From Planctomycetaceae bacterium (lineage in GTDB: Bacteria > Planctomycetota > Planctomycetia > Pirellulales > Pirellulaceae), in assembly GCA_018658605.1 (NCBI GenBank), contig JABHUV010000262.1, forward strand, positions 1 to 35,735: a stretch of 35,735 nucleotides of DNA, written 5' to 3'. Shown here in pieces: positions 14,372-25,100 of this stretch. Numbering within the stretch: position 1 is the first letter of the stretch; the number at the start of each line of letters is the position of its first letter. A program made the position numbers and the translations under genes. The notes beneath the pieces were generated by a model that saw nothing but the letters and a program-made list of their open reading frames with translations, did no database searches and was not told the DNA's origin.

Positions 14372-17146
14372 ATGAATTTACGATCCTTCCAACTATCAAG
14401 GCGATGGTTAACCGTGTGGGCATGTAGTTTTTGCTTAGCCAGCAATGTTTCCATCGCGCAGGCCATCGTGCAAGAAGGTCAAGTCGCACCAGCGGAGCAG
14501 GCGGCAACTGAAACAACGGTCCGGAAAAAAAATCCCTCTCGTAAGCCACTCACCGAGCCTGTTGTTCAACGTATTGGTGTGACGTCAGGGTTCGGTTCGT
14601 TTGTTCCTAGTCGATGGGGTATTTTGTCGGCTGAGGTTTGGAACCCTACGGATCGTGAACAAAAGATGTCGATTAAGGCGAATTGGGAAACTGACAACCC
14701 TGCAGACAATGCCGTGCAGTTTACACGGACGTTCATCGTACCCTCGATGACTCGTCGTATTGTGTGGTACCCAATTCGAGTACCGGATCATAAACCGGAA
14801 AATGAACGCTTGCAATTTGGCCGCTTGATGTTGCGTAGCATTATTTCTCTCCAGGAGGGTGATGCTGAGGTGATGGTTGTAAGTCCATTGCAGAAAGTGC
14901 ATGCTGCCGCTCAGATTAATACCGAGTTCAATAAACCAGCTTTAGGTTTCATTCCAGAGGATGAATCCGCAACGGTGGAAAGGCGAGATTATCTTGCAAA
15001 GCGAGGTGTTGATGTCGAGGACATAAGTAGCATTACGTTGCGAATGCTCACGTCTATTAGGCAGGCTAAAAAGCTTGGCACGGTTATGTTTAAGCCTAAA
15101 ATATCGGGTATCGCTCCCAGTTCATTGTCGTTAGATAGTCTGGATCAACTCGTTATTGCTGATGGTCGGTATTCCGAAGATGTTTCACTAACTAATTCGA
15201 TTCGTAGTTGGATCATGGGCGGCGGGCGCGCTTGGATTATGCTTGACCGAACCGGCACAGCGTTCGCTCGTCGTTTGCTCGGTGATTCGTTGAATTTAGT
15301 TGAACTAGAAACTCGTGAGCTTAATACTGTCGTAGTCACTTCGATTGCAAGCGGTCAACGATTGGTTGGATCTCAAAATAATTATGATACTCCCGTTCGC
15401 ATGATCAACGTAATGGTTGATGGAGTTGAGATTACACATGAAGTTGGTGATATCCCGGCAGCCTTTTGGATGAAGTATGGTAACGGAGAAATTCTATTCA
15501 CCACACTGAGCAGTGAAGCTTGGGTACGTAATCGCACGCATCCAGCGATTTCCAGAGACCTCCAGGCGCTGGAACCACTGGAAGACTTAATGAACCGTTT
15601 CTACACTCCGTCGGAAAAAGCCTTAACAGATTTTGCGGTAACCGCTACCGAAAAGGATTCTATGGTGGTGAAAAAAATTGATGGCCTTCAAACCAGAGCA
15701 GAGAAAAATAAACGCTTAGCTCAATACACAGCGACCTCGAAAGTAAAAGATATTGATTCTTTTCTGAAGCAGAAAATTGGTTTTCAAATTGTCTCGCGTG
15801 GACACATCAGTGCAGTGTTCGCAGTCTTTTGCGGTGCTATTATTAGCATGGGTTTCTTTTTGCATCGCAAAGGCCGCTTGGAGCTGATTCTTGCCGGTGC
15901 CCCAGTAATTGTGATTGTGCTTTCGAGTTATCTATATATTGTTGGTGAAGTCAAACACAGTAGCCTAGAAAATCTCGTCGGCTCGGTGCAGTTTATCAAC
16001 GCAGAACATGGATCACGAGATGTTGTGGTTCGGGGGATTGGAGCTGTCTATACCAAGGAATCGATAGTTGATGATATCGAAGTGACTGGCGGCGGAGTCT
16101 TCTGGCCTGATATGGCAGATTTGCTTGGTACTAATATTCGCATGGTTTGGACTGATATGGACCAATGGCATTGGGAAGGATTACCGCTGCTGGGAGCAAC
16201 GGTCCGTAGTTATCCGTTTGAAAAGCCTTTTCGATTGGAAGATTCCATGGTAGCGACGGCAACGTTGACCGCTGCGGGACTGGTTGGAAGTTATCATTTA
16301 CCGGGGCTCAATGATATTGATCATGCAATGTTGGTAAGTCCTCAAGGTGAGCGGAGTAGCGTCGAACTTGTCGATGGCAAACTCAAAGTATCCAGTACGC
16401 AACTATCTAACAGCGAACTTGATGCTTCAACGACGGTCATGGATGGTGAAGCAATTCGACGATTAGCGTTTGTTAATTCTCTGTTGAGTCGAAATGAAAA
16501 CCAAACGGTCACATTCCCGTCACGATATACATTACTTGTCTGGAGTTCACCGCTCGATCTTGGTTTCGCGTTTCCTGGTGATTCAAACAAAATTGGATCA
16601 GCTTTGACAGCCATTCCGTTACATGTCGAAAACACAAAACCAGAAACGCAGTTCGTCGTACCATCGATCTACCAGCAATACGATGTGGTTAGTGCCAATG
16701 GGATTGGTGCGTCCTTTGCGTACGATAATGTGAAAAGCAAGTGGGTGCGTGAACCGCACAATTCACAACACCATTTCTGGATTCGCACGAAAGTTCCCGT
16801 CTCCGTGTTGCCGGCGAAGATTACCAAGGCGACCGTATTGATGGACATTTCAGCTGGGGGACGACCAGTCGATTCCGTGGGAGGGGCGTTTGATGCCGAA
16901 GGTCGGATCATTCCGGAAATTATTGCTACGATACAATCGCCCAATGCAGCAATTGAGTTTGTATTTGATGATGTAGCCCACTTGAACGTCGACCAGCACG
17001 GCTACTTGTACTTAGGCTTTAATGTCGGCCTTGATCCGATTGAAGGTGAAACACGTGAGGCAATGCGAGCGAGAGACACAAATTATTCGTGGTTCATCCG
17101 TGATGTGGATATTTCTCTTGAAGGCGAGACTCTAGCACGACCCTAA
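14372..17146 (+). CDS. Large exported protein with a central double-TM anchor, encoded beside an ABC exporter
   Basis: ATG 14372 is preferred over the upstream TTG (14351) because GAAGAAT lies just before it and a signal peptide begins at once (about residues 1-31, ending SIAQA); this gives 924 residues. Residues ~70-180 look like an all-beta domain. Residues ~220-330 hold alternating hydrophobic strands with LDSLDQLVIADGRY and WIMGGGRAWIMLDRTG, which recall the Rossmann/glutamine-amidotransferase-like domain of GldG-type ABC accessory proteins. Two adjacent TM segments lie at about 477-526, and about 400 further extracytoplasmic residues follow. I know no named family for the whole. The ABC ATPase starts 84 bp downstream and the permease follows, so it is probably their partner; that is inference from gene order. 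Confidence 0.7.
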   Translation: MNLRSFQLSRRWLTVWACSFCLASNVSIAQAIVQEGQVAPAEQAATETTVRKKNPSRKPLTEPVVQRIGVTSGFGSFVPSRWGILSAEVWNPTDREQKMSIKANWETDNPADNAVQFTRTFIVPSMTRRIVWYPIRVPDHKPENERLQFGRLMLRSIISLQEGDAEVMVVSPLQKVHAAAQINTEFNKPALGFIPEDESATVERRDYLAKRGVDVEDISSITLRMLTSIRQAKKLGTVMFKPKISGIAPSSLSLDSLDQLVIADGRYSEDVSLTNSIRSWIMGGGRAWIMLDRTGTAFARRLLGDSLNLVELETRELNTVVVTSIASGQRLVGSQNNYDTPVRMINVMVDGVEITHEVGDIPAAFWMKYGNGEILFTTLSSEAWVRNRTHPAISRDLQALEPLEDLMNRFYTPSEKALTDFAVTATEKDSMVVKKIDGLQTRAEKNKRLAQYTATSKVKDIDSFLKQKIGFQIVSRGHISAVFAVFCGAIISMGFFLHRKGRLELILAGAPVIVIVLSSYLYIVGEVKHSSLENLVGSVQFINAEHGSRDVVVRGIGAVYTKESIVDDIEVTGGGVFWPDMADLLGTNIRMVWTDMDQWHWEGLPLLGATVRSYPFEKPFRLEDSMVATATLTAAGLVGSYHLPGLNDIDHAMLVSPQGERSSVELVDGKLKVSSTQLSNSELDASTTVMDGEAIRRLAFVNSLLSRNENQTVTFPSRYTLLVWSSPLDLGFAFPGDSNKIGSALTAIPLHVENTKPETQFVVPSIYQQYDVVSANGIGASFAYDNVKSKWVREPHNSQHHFWIRTKVPVSVLPAKITKATVLMDISAGGRPVDSVGGAFDAEGRIIPEIIATIQSPNAAIEFVFDDVAHLNVDQHGYLYLGFNVGLDPIEGETREAMRARDTNYSWFIRDVDISLEGETLARP

Positions 17147-17230
17147 TTCGGATCAATCAGCAGCAATGACAGATTGAACATTTATAGAACAATTATTAAT
17201 TAAATTTCTTAAGTGGAGTGAGGCATAACG

Positions 17231-18250
17231 ATGGCTGAGCAAGCTGATCAAGTTAACCAAGACGATCAAGCTGAAAATGGAACGACTGCGTCACGAGACA
17301 AGGTTGTTGTCATTGAGAACTTGACCAAAAAATTTGGTGAGTTTACCGCCGTTGACAATTTGTCGATGACGGTTGAGCGTGGGCGCATATTGGGTTTTAT
17401 CGGACCCAATGGTGCTGGAAAAACGACGACCATTAAGATCTTAGTCGGTCTCGCCAAGCCAACGGAAGGACGAGCGATTATCGCAGGTGTGGATTGTCTT
17501 GCTGAAGCACATCGCATCAAAAAACTCGTAGGTTATATGCCTGACCGATTTGGTGGCTACAGTAATATGCGAGTTCGCGAGTACCTCGATTTTTTTGGCG
17601 CCGCATTTAAGATTCCCCGCAAGGAACGTAGAGCTCGCATCCAAGAAGTTTTGGAAATCACACGTGCGGTGTATATGCAAGATCGCTATGTCGAGGCACT
17701 AAGCCACGGTATGCAACAGAGGGTTGGTATTGCTCGAACCTTGCTGCATGATCCGGAAGTGTTAATTTTTGACGAACCAGCAAATGGTTTGGACCCGGAA
17801 GCACGAATTGAAATGCGTGATTTAATATTGCGACTTGCTGATCTGGGGAAAACATTGATTGTCACAAGTCATATTCTGCCAGAGCTGGCGAGAATTTGTG
17901 ATCAAATTGGGATCATTAGTGCGGGTAAACTTCGCGCATTTGGAACAATGAGTGAAATAAATAAACAATTAGGCCAAATGCGGATGGTTGAAATTCAACT
18001 CAATGGAAGTGCTGATTTAGACCGCGCCCAGGAAATTGTAAAACGCGAATTGACTCTTGCGGAAATCGCTGGAAGTCGTACTGAACAACTAATACGCTTT
18101 CGTGCGAACGTTACTGAAGAATCAATGCAGGCTCTACTGACCACGCTCATCAACGAAAAAATTGCAATCTCCCAGTTCCGTGAAGTACAAACTGACTTAG
18201 AAGATGCATTCTTGACTGTCACCAAAGAAGATAGAGCCAAAATGGTGTGA
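17231..18250 (+). CDS. ABC transporter ATP-binding protein
   Basis: This 339-residue protein is a standard single-domain ABC ATPase of the CcmA/NatA-like ABC-2 type. It has Walker A GPNGAGKTTT, a signature LSHGMQQR (H replaces the second G of LSGGQ, common in this subfamily), Walker B VLIFDEPANGLDP and the switch histidine in VTSHI. A hydrophilic C-terminal extension of about 95 residues resembles the DUF4162-type tail of ABC-2 exporter ATPases. A ~25-residue N-terminal extension rich in Q, D and A precedes the domain. A strong GGAGTGAGG lies before the ATG. The double-length permease starts 71 bp downstream and is the obvious partner; it has two permease halves, so an ATPase homodimer would complete the transporter. 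Confidence 0.93.
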   Translation: MAEQADQVNQDDQAENGTTASRDKVVVIENLTKKFGEFTAVDNLSMTVERGRILGFIGPNGAGKTTTIKILVGLAKPTEGRAIIAGVDCLAEAHRIKKLVGYMPDRFGGYSNMRVREYLDFFGAAFKIPRKERRARIQEVLEITRAVYMQDRYVEALSHGMQQRVGIARTLLHDPEVLIFDEPANGLDPEARIEMRDLILRLADLGKTLIVTSHILPELARICDQIGIISAGKLRAFGTMSEINKQLGQMRMVEIQLNGSADLDRAQEIVKRELTLAEIAGSRTEQLIRFRANVTEESMQALLTTLINEKIAISQFREVQTDLEDAFLTVTKEDRAKMV

Positions 18251-18321
18251 GTTTTAACTTCAGCACCTGCTGATTTTAATCTCAACAAGCCGAACTCCTA
18301 AACAACCATAAGAAGAATCGA

Positions 18322-20091
18322 ATGTTCAATAACCCAATTATTCATCGCGAATTAATCGGAATGATGCGGACAAAAAAAGCCGTAGCCATTCAGGTGATGT
18401 TGGTGATGATGTTCGCTTTACTGCTGATACTGCGGTGGCCAGCTGAAACTTATTCCGATCTTAGTGGCGTTAAATCCATGCAGGTCTTTAAATTGTTTTC
18501 CTATGGGATTCTCACGGCCATGATCTTTTTGGTTCCCGTGTTCCCAGCCACTTCCATTATTCGTGAACGTATCCAAGGTACGTTGGCACTATTATTGAAT
18601 TCGCCGATGCGGCCCCTTGATATTTATCTCGGCAAACTTGCTGGGGTAATGATCTTTGTTTTTCAATTATTGGTTCTTAGTATCCCCTCATTGATTGCTT
18701 GCTTCGTAATGGGTGGAATTGATATGAAAGATCAAGTCCTCCCGCTGTATGGAGTTCTAATTCTCGCAGCACTACAGTATTCCACGATGGGTTTGATGAT
18801 TAGCTGTATTGCTAATTCAGTTGACGGCGCCCTCAAACTGACATATGGCATTGTATTGCTGTTGTCAGTGATTGTGCTTGGTCCACACTTGTTTTTGCAA
18901 GCCGAGCCTGGTGTGTTAGCAGATTTAGCAAGTTGGATACGGTGCATATCGCCAATCCCAGCGGTGATGGATGTGTTGGGGCATGGTGATATTGGATCGC
19001 AAGGACTCGATAGTAACGTTGATTCGATTAGTCGCTATGTTATTTTGTCACTTTCATCGATGGTTGTGTTTGTGGCGATTCCACTGATCCGGCTAAATCA
19101 ACGAATCTTGGATCGCTCGCGAAGTCAGGGAGTCTTGACACATCAAATGAGTGGTCTGTTACAAACTCTCCGGATGGTGTTCTTTCTTGGGATGGATCCG
19201 AAAAAACGCGCTCCGAATATTCCGGCCTATATTAATCCAGTACTAATGAAAGAGTTCCGTAGTCGTCGATTTGGTCGAGCACATTGGATTGTTCGGATGA
19301 TGGTTGCCTGTTTGCTGATGTCATTAGCATTGGTCTACGTCACAACGCAGTACACTCACCAGTGGGGCGTTGAAACGATTGGTGGCATCATGGTTGTGAT
19401 GCAGGTTAGTCTCGTCGTGTTAATCACACCTAGCCTCGCTTCAGGATTGATCAGTTCTGAATTGGAATTTGATAGTTGGCGATTATTGCAGATGACACCA
19501 CTCACATCTTTCCGAATTATTACGGGAAAAATTCTGAGCGTAGCAGTTACGATTGGCTTAATTGTGTTGGCATCATTACCGGGCTACGTCGTACTGGCAT
19601 TAATTGATAACACGTTGACGACTCAAATATGGCAAGTATGTGTTTGTTTGTTGATGACTTGTATCCTCGTTTTATCGGTCAGCGCATTGATCAGTAGTCT
19701 GTTTCGCGTGACGGCGACCGCAACGGTTGTTTCATTTTCGGTGATCACGATGATCTTTGCCGGTACGTTTTTGTTTTGGATGGGTAAAGGGGCACCGTTT
19801 AGTGTAGACGTTGTCGAAACAGCTTTACTTGTTAACCCGTTGGCAACCGCGCTTACCATCATGAATATGCCGGGTTTCGACCCTGCTGAATTTGCGCGAC
19901 TTGCTCCGAGTGAAGTTTGGAGTAGTTCAACTGAGGATCTGTGGTCTGGATTCCGTATCCCCCTAGAAGCTATTGGATTCACACGAATCTCATTGAGCTT
20001 ATCATTTAATTGGATTATGACCGGTGCCATTTCAATGTCTTGTTTGATTTTGCTCTTTTTCCGAGTTCGCTTGCTTACTAAACCACAGTAG
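18322..20091 (+). CDS. Double-length ABC-2 type permease
   Basis: This 589-residue polytopic protein has the same tandem layout as the one at 4938-6782. The two coupling motifs are RERIQGTLALLLNSPMRPLD followed by GK (about 80-105) and SELEFDSWRLLQMTPLTSFR followed by GK (about 378-402), each within a run of six or so hydrophobic segments; a hydrophilic linker of about 50 residues separates the halves. AAGAAG precedes the ATG. It lies 71 bp after its ATPase. Direction of transport is probably export, as for most ABC-2 systems; the substrate is unknown. The stop codon lies inside a hairpin (20080-20109). Confidence 0.9.
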   Translation: MFNNPIIHRELIGMMRTKKAVAIQVMLVMMFALLLILRWPAETYSDLSGVKSMQVFKLFSYGILTAMIFLVPVFPATSIIRERIQGTLALLLNSPMRPLDIYLGKLAGVMIFVFQLLVLSIPSLIACFVMGGIDMKDQVLPLYGVLILAALQYSTMGLMISCIANSVDGALKLTYGIVLLLSVIVLGPHLFLQAEPGVLADLASWIRCISPIPAVMDVLGHGDIGSQGLDSNVDSISRYVILSLSSMVVFVAIPLIRLNQRILDRSRSQGVLTHQMSGLLQTLRMVFFLGMDPKKRAPNIPAYINPVLMKEFRSRRFGRAHWIVRMMVACLLMSLALVYVTTQYTHQWGVETIGGIMVVMQVSLVVLITPSLASGLISSELEFDSWRLLQMTPLTSFRIITGKILSVAVTIGLIVLASLPGYVVLALIDNTLTTQIWQVCVCLLMTCILVLSVSALISSLFRVTATATVVSFSVITMIFAGTFLFWMGKGAPFSVDVVETALLVNPLATALTIMNMPGFDPAEFARLAPSEVWSSSTEDLWSGFRIPLEAIGFTRISLSLSFNWIMTGAISMSCLILLFFRVRLLTKPQ

Positions 20092-20110
20092 CCTTGTTTG
20101 CTGTGGTTTT
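20080..20110 (+). terminator. Weak hairpin terminator overlapping the permease stop codon
   Basis: AAACCACAG (20080-20088) pairs perfectly with CTGTGGTTT (20101-20109) around a 12-base loop that contains the TAG stop. The T-run is short and part of the stem, so it may only attenuate; the HEAT-repeat gene starts 35 bp further on and could still be read from the same transcript. Confidence 0.35.
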
Positions 20111-20144
20111 CACTTAAAACCTAATACTGTTAAAGTAATATAGA

Positions 20145-21962
20145 ATGTTCCGTACTTTAAAATCACCATTGAGCTTTGTTGCGATTGGCATATTGTTTGT
20201 TTGCCAAACAACAGTCGCTCAAAAAGACATTATTACCGACGATTGGCCAATGTTCTCCAATCCTCCGTTAGTTGAGGAGCAACTGGTGCAAGAGATATCT
20301 TTGCAGTTGATTCCGACTTGGGTCAAAGCTATGGAAGCGGACGAACAGGAACTCAAGTTAATGGCAGCGAAGACGATTGGCAAAGCGTCGGAGTTGGGAT
20401 TAGCAGGTCTCGAGGTAACGATTACACCGTTAATCGCATTGGTCACTGATGCAAATAATCGTGCTCTAGTGCGGCATACAGCAGCCATGTCGCTAGTCCA
20501 GTTGAATGCAAAACAAGCCGGTGAGGTTTTGCTGGAGTTGGTTAAAGCAGGTGATTTTGAATTGTCGGCAATCGTAGAGCCTGCTTTTGCTGAGTGGGGT
20601 ACGGCAGGTGCTGTTGAAGTTTGGCGAACGAGGATTGTTGAATTCCAAAGTAAGAAACAAAAGTCAGCGTCATTAGTCCGCTTAGCTATTACTGGGCTAG
20701 GAAAAATTGGTAACGACGCAGATCGTCAGTCGTTGGTAGCCATTGCCAAAGATACTGAGCAAAATGCTGTGTTGCGAATTGCGGCTGCTCATAGTGTCGC
20801 TGGAACACTTGCACACCCAGAATTGGAAATTGCTGAACAACTAACTGCGTCAAACAGAGTGGCTGATCATTTCATTGCTGCTTTGCTCGCATCTCCGACA
20901 CCAAATGCTGAGCACCGCGAACGCTGCTTAGCCGTGATTACGAAATTAGTGAATAGCAAACATGCAACGGTTCAGGCGATCGCATTTGAAGCTTTGGCAA
21001 AATGGAATCCGGCAGCGGTTCTTAGTTTTGGCCAGCAGGCAACGAATCATTTCCATTTCCAAGTTCGTGGCGCCTATGTAAATTCGTTAAACCAATTAAT
21101 TACTGCGGATAATGTTGTTGAATTAGCAACGTTTTTAAATGACCCTCATCCCCAGATACGCGTGCGGGTTCGAGAGTGGTTGTTGACTGCTAGTGAAACT
21201 GAGGAACTGTTGCCAAGTGTTATCAGTGCGATGCAATCTGCGATTGTTAGTGACCACTGGAGAATGCAAGAACAGGCGATGCATATCGCGGTTGCGTTAG
21301 ATCAGAAACAGGTTGCCGTTGATATCGTCAAGTTACTTAGAAGTCGGCGGAACGAAGTCATCGCTACGTCAGGTTGGGCTCTGCGGCGACTGGCGGTAAC
21401 GGAGGAATTGGCTCCGATTTTGGAATATTGCACAAGTTTGAAAGTCGCTTTTGAAAGTGAAAAACTTAACTACGACACGATGTTTGCCATCAATGAACAG
21501 TTTGCGCATTTGTTCCAGATGTTTGGACAAATGAAATATGCGGATTCAATGCCGTTGATGTACCGTTTTATTCGTAAAAACGGGGTAATCCGATATCGTG
21601 TTCGCGCGTCCGCAGTATGGGCTGCTGGGCTTATCTATGAAGGTGATCTCCATGGTGACCCGAAGCTTGAGAAAGCTCTATTGGAGCGACTTAACGACGA
21701 CGCGCCGATGCCGCCTGAGGATAACCTCGTGAAACGCATGGCGTGCGTTAGCTTGGCTCGCATGGGATCTAATGGTGAGGAGACCATTAATTCGTTGTGG
21801 AAATATCATGGTCGCACAAAACCCTTTGGAACATTGCGGGATGGAACCGAGTACGCTTTGGAGCAATTGATTGATGAAAAGTTCCCGCCGCCCGACGCCC
21901 GAACCTACTCGGGTGGTCCTTGGTTACTAGAGCCCTACGAGTTTAAGCCAGACAGCGAATGA
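20145..21962 (+). CDS. Exported HEAT-repeat protein
   Basis: This 605-residue protein has a signal peptide (about 1-25, ending TTVAQ) and then an almost wholly alpha-helical sequence of HEAT/armadillo-like repeats. Examples are ELKLMAAKTIGKASELGLAG, ALVRHTAAMSLVQLNAKQAG, AVLRIAAAHSVAGTLAHPEL, PQIRVRVREWLLTASE and MACVSLARMGSNGEETIN. Such repeats form protein-binding solenoids. The end (LLEPYEFKPDSE) is non-repetitive. It follows the ABC genes by 53 bp on the same strand, suggesting a role with them in the periplasm, but the intervening hairpin makes the operon link uncertain. No enzymatic motif is seen. Confidence 0.82.
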   Translation: MFRTLKSPLSFVAIGILFVCQTTVAQKDIITDDWPMFSNPPLVEEQLVQEISLQLIPTWVKAMEADEQELKLMAAKTIGKASELGLAGLEVTITPLIALVTDANNRALVRHTAAMSLVQLNAKQAGEVLLELVKAGDFELSAIVEPAFAEWGTAGAVEVWRTRIVEFQSKKQKSASLVRLAITGLGKIGNDADRQSLVAIAKDTEQNAVLRIAAAHSVAGTLAHPELEIAEQLTASNRVADHFIAALLASPTPNAEHRERCLAVITKLVNSKHATVQAIAFEALAKWNPAAVLSFGQQATNHFHFQVRGAYVNSLNQLITADNVVELATFLNDPHPQIRVRVREWLLTASETEELLPSVISAMQSAIVSDHWRMQEQAMHIAVALDQKQVAVDIVKLLRSRRNEVIATSGWALRRLAVTEELAPILEYCTSLKVAFESEKLNYDTMFAINEQFAHLFQMFGQMKYADSMPLMYRFIRKNGVIRYRVRASAVWAAGLIYEGDLHGDPKLEKALLERLNDDAPMPPEDNLVKRMACVSLARMGSNGEETINSLWKYHGRTKPFGTLRDGTEYALEQLIDEKFPPPDARTYSGGPWLLEPYEFKPDSE

Positions 21963-22106
21963 TACAATAGGCTGGTAAGAATAGTGGAGTAAACGCCAAG
22001 ATTGTTCGTTTATATAATAACGTGATCTCAGGGACCGCTTCTTATTTCAGTTTTTTTTTAAACCATGGAATTCCTCCCCAGAATTTAATTTGCTGTTGGG
22101 TAGCAG

Positions 22107-25100
22107 ATGTTTTACCATAGGGTCTTACAAGGACAACAATTAAATCTCTTAAAGACGTTTGGGCGACATACGCGTATGTATCGTGTTTTGACAATGATTG
22201 GTTTACTCTGCTTGGTAAATGTTACTCAAGCAACGGAATCGGATGTAATCGATTTCTCGCGTGATATTCGGCCGATACTGGCCGACACGTGTTATCAATG
22301 TCACGGTCCAGATGAGCAAACGCGGGAATCTGATTTTCGTTTGGACTTACAGCAGGATGTGTTAAAAGATCATGGTAGCGGGCAATTGATCATTCCTGGT
22401 AAACCAAGTGAAAGTGTTTTGCTGCAGCGACTTCTAACGACCGATGTTGAACAACGGATGCCACCTGCGGACGCAGATAGGCAATTGTCGCCTGACCAAA
22501 TCGAATTAATTCGCAAATGGATCGAACAAGGTGCCCACTGGAAGCAACATTGGGCATTCGCTCCGATAAAAAAAACGCCGCTACCCATCGCTAATTCGTG
22601 GATTGAAAATGCTATCGATTCGTTTACCCTTTCCGCAATGCATGAGCATGGTTTGGCACCTTCCGCTCGCGCAACTAAAGAACGGTTGATCCGTCGCGCG
22701 ACGCTGGATCTCACCGGCCTACCACCGACTCAGCCTCAGATTGACGAGTTCATAGCGGACACAGCGCCCGATGCATACACAAAACTTATCGACCGTTTGC
22801 TGCATGACTTGCGCTACGGCGAGCGCCAAGCGATGCATTGGCTTGATGTGGCACGCTATGCGGATACCAATGGCTATCAAACCGATGGCGAGCGTCATAT
22901 GTGGCGGTGGCGAGATTGGGTGATCGATTCGTTTAACAGCGACCAGTCGTTTTATGATTTCACCGTCGAGCAATTGGCTGGCGATTTGATTCCTGATGGT
23001 ACCACAGAACAAAAATTGGCGACTGGGTTTAATCGTAATCACCGTTCCAATTCCGAAGGTGGAATTGTGTTTGAGGAATACCTTGTCGAATACGCTGTTG
23101 ATCGAGTTGATACCACGGCGACGGTGTGGCTGGGATTAACAATGGGTTGCGCCCGTTGTCATGAGCATAAGTACGATCCAATTACGCAAAAAGAATTCTA
23201 TCAAGTAATGGCGTTCTTCAATAACATTCCTGAGCGGGGGCGGGTTATCAAATATGGGAATTCATTTCCGATGCTCAAAGTACCGACGCAATCGATGCAG
23301 TCGGAAATGGATCAACATGAATCTAACGTCGATAAACTTTCTGACGAGTTGGAAAATAAACTTGTTGAAATCATAAAACGTATGCGGCAAATTGATGCGG
23401 GGCCCCACAGTCCTGCTGGACGTCTACCGATCATCAATCAGGATCTGTTGATTCAATTTGATTGGGACAAAAAAATCACTCCGCAACAATTCCAAGTGGA
23501 AGGGCGTGCGGTAGACTATGACGTGATCAATACGGCTGAAGTTGATAAAGAATTATTACAAATCAAGATGATTGTTGGTGACAAACCACAATTTAAATCC
23601 GGCGTGTTTGGCGATGCGCTTGATTTAAATGAGACTTTTCAACTGGGAGGTGGTGCACTGATTCAGTTTCCAGGGCATCAAAAGCTTACGTTGTCGACTT
23701 GGATCAAAGTTTCCGGCGTCCAGTCCGGCGCGATCATGAGCATGCTTAATCCTGATGATCAACGTCCCCAAGGTTTCAGTTGGAAATTGGTAGACAATCG
23801 CGTCGAGGTGAACTTCGGCCCCCGCTGGCTAGACGACTCAGTTCGTATGAAAACCAAATCAGCGCTACAAGGAGATAAATGGCATCATATTGCGTTTACT
23901 TCCGACGGTACGCAAATGGCCCGCGGAATGGCGATCTATATCGATGGTGTCAAACAAAAAGTGGAAGTGATGCTAGATATATTTACAGGTACCTATAAAA
24001 CAAAGCCAACTTTGGTATTTGGTGGTGAAGCAACGGATAACTTACTGCAGGCACAAATCGATAACACCGCCTTTTACGTGCGGGATTTGAGTGACATGGA
24101 AATTGAAATTTTGTCGGTTCGTGAGACGCCGGAGCAGTTGGCAACGCTGGCGCAGCTTACGCCGTGGCAACAAGCTAAATTGTTGCATTATTATCTTGAT
24201 CAAGTTGATGCGGGAGAAAACGGCCAATTGTATCGCGACTTGCAACTTGCTAGACATCGACAACGACTACATCTAGCGACCGTTCCGACGTCGATGGTGA
24301 TGCAAGAAAATATGCAACGACGAAAAACGTATTTGCTTAAACGAGGTCAATACGATGCTCCAGGAGAAGAAGTCTCGATGGGAATTCCTTTAGCGGTGGC
24401 CGCAGGACAAAAACTCGATATGCAATCACGGCTTGATTTGGCTAAGTGGATTGTTAGTGATAACAACCCGTTAACGGCACGAGTGATTGTTAATCGATTT
24501 TGGGCGCAGTTCTTTGGTCGAGGTATTGTTGCTTCACTGGAGAACCTAGGAGTCCAGGGTGATGCTCCGACACATCCAGAGTTGTTAGATTGGTTAGCCG
24601 CAGATTTTCGTGAAAACGAATGGAACGTTAAACGTTTGTTGCGTTTGATTTTGACCAGTGCAACGTATCAACAGGATTCAGTGGTGTCTCGCAAACATCT
24701 GAATGTAGACGTGGATAATGTTTGGCTGAGTCGGGCGCCGCGTCTACGTTTGCAGGCAGAGATGATTAGAGATCAAGCGCTGCAGGCCAGTGGATTGTTG
24801 GTGCAACGGATAGGTGGAACGAGTGCTCGTCCCTATCAACCTGCTGGACTATGGAAAGAAATTGCCAGTCAAGCTTATGTACAAGGTAGTGGCGTGGAAT
24901 TGTATCGACGTAGCATGTATACGTTTTGGAAACGCACGGTGCCGCCGCCGACTATGGTGACTTTTGATGCGGCGTCACGAGAATATTGTGTGTTGCAGCG
25001 GTCACGGACGAATACTCCACTGCAAGCCCTCGCGCTGTTGAACGAAGTGGCGTTTGTAGAAGCCGCCAGAAATTTGGCTCAACAGATGTTGAAATATAAG

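Noticed and set aside
22013..22018. TATAAT upstream of the second DUF1549 gene
   Set aside because: There is no -35 hexamer at 16-18 bp and the region is AT-rich.
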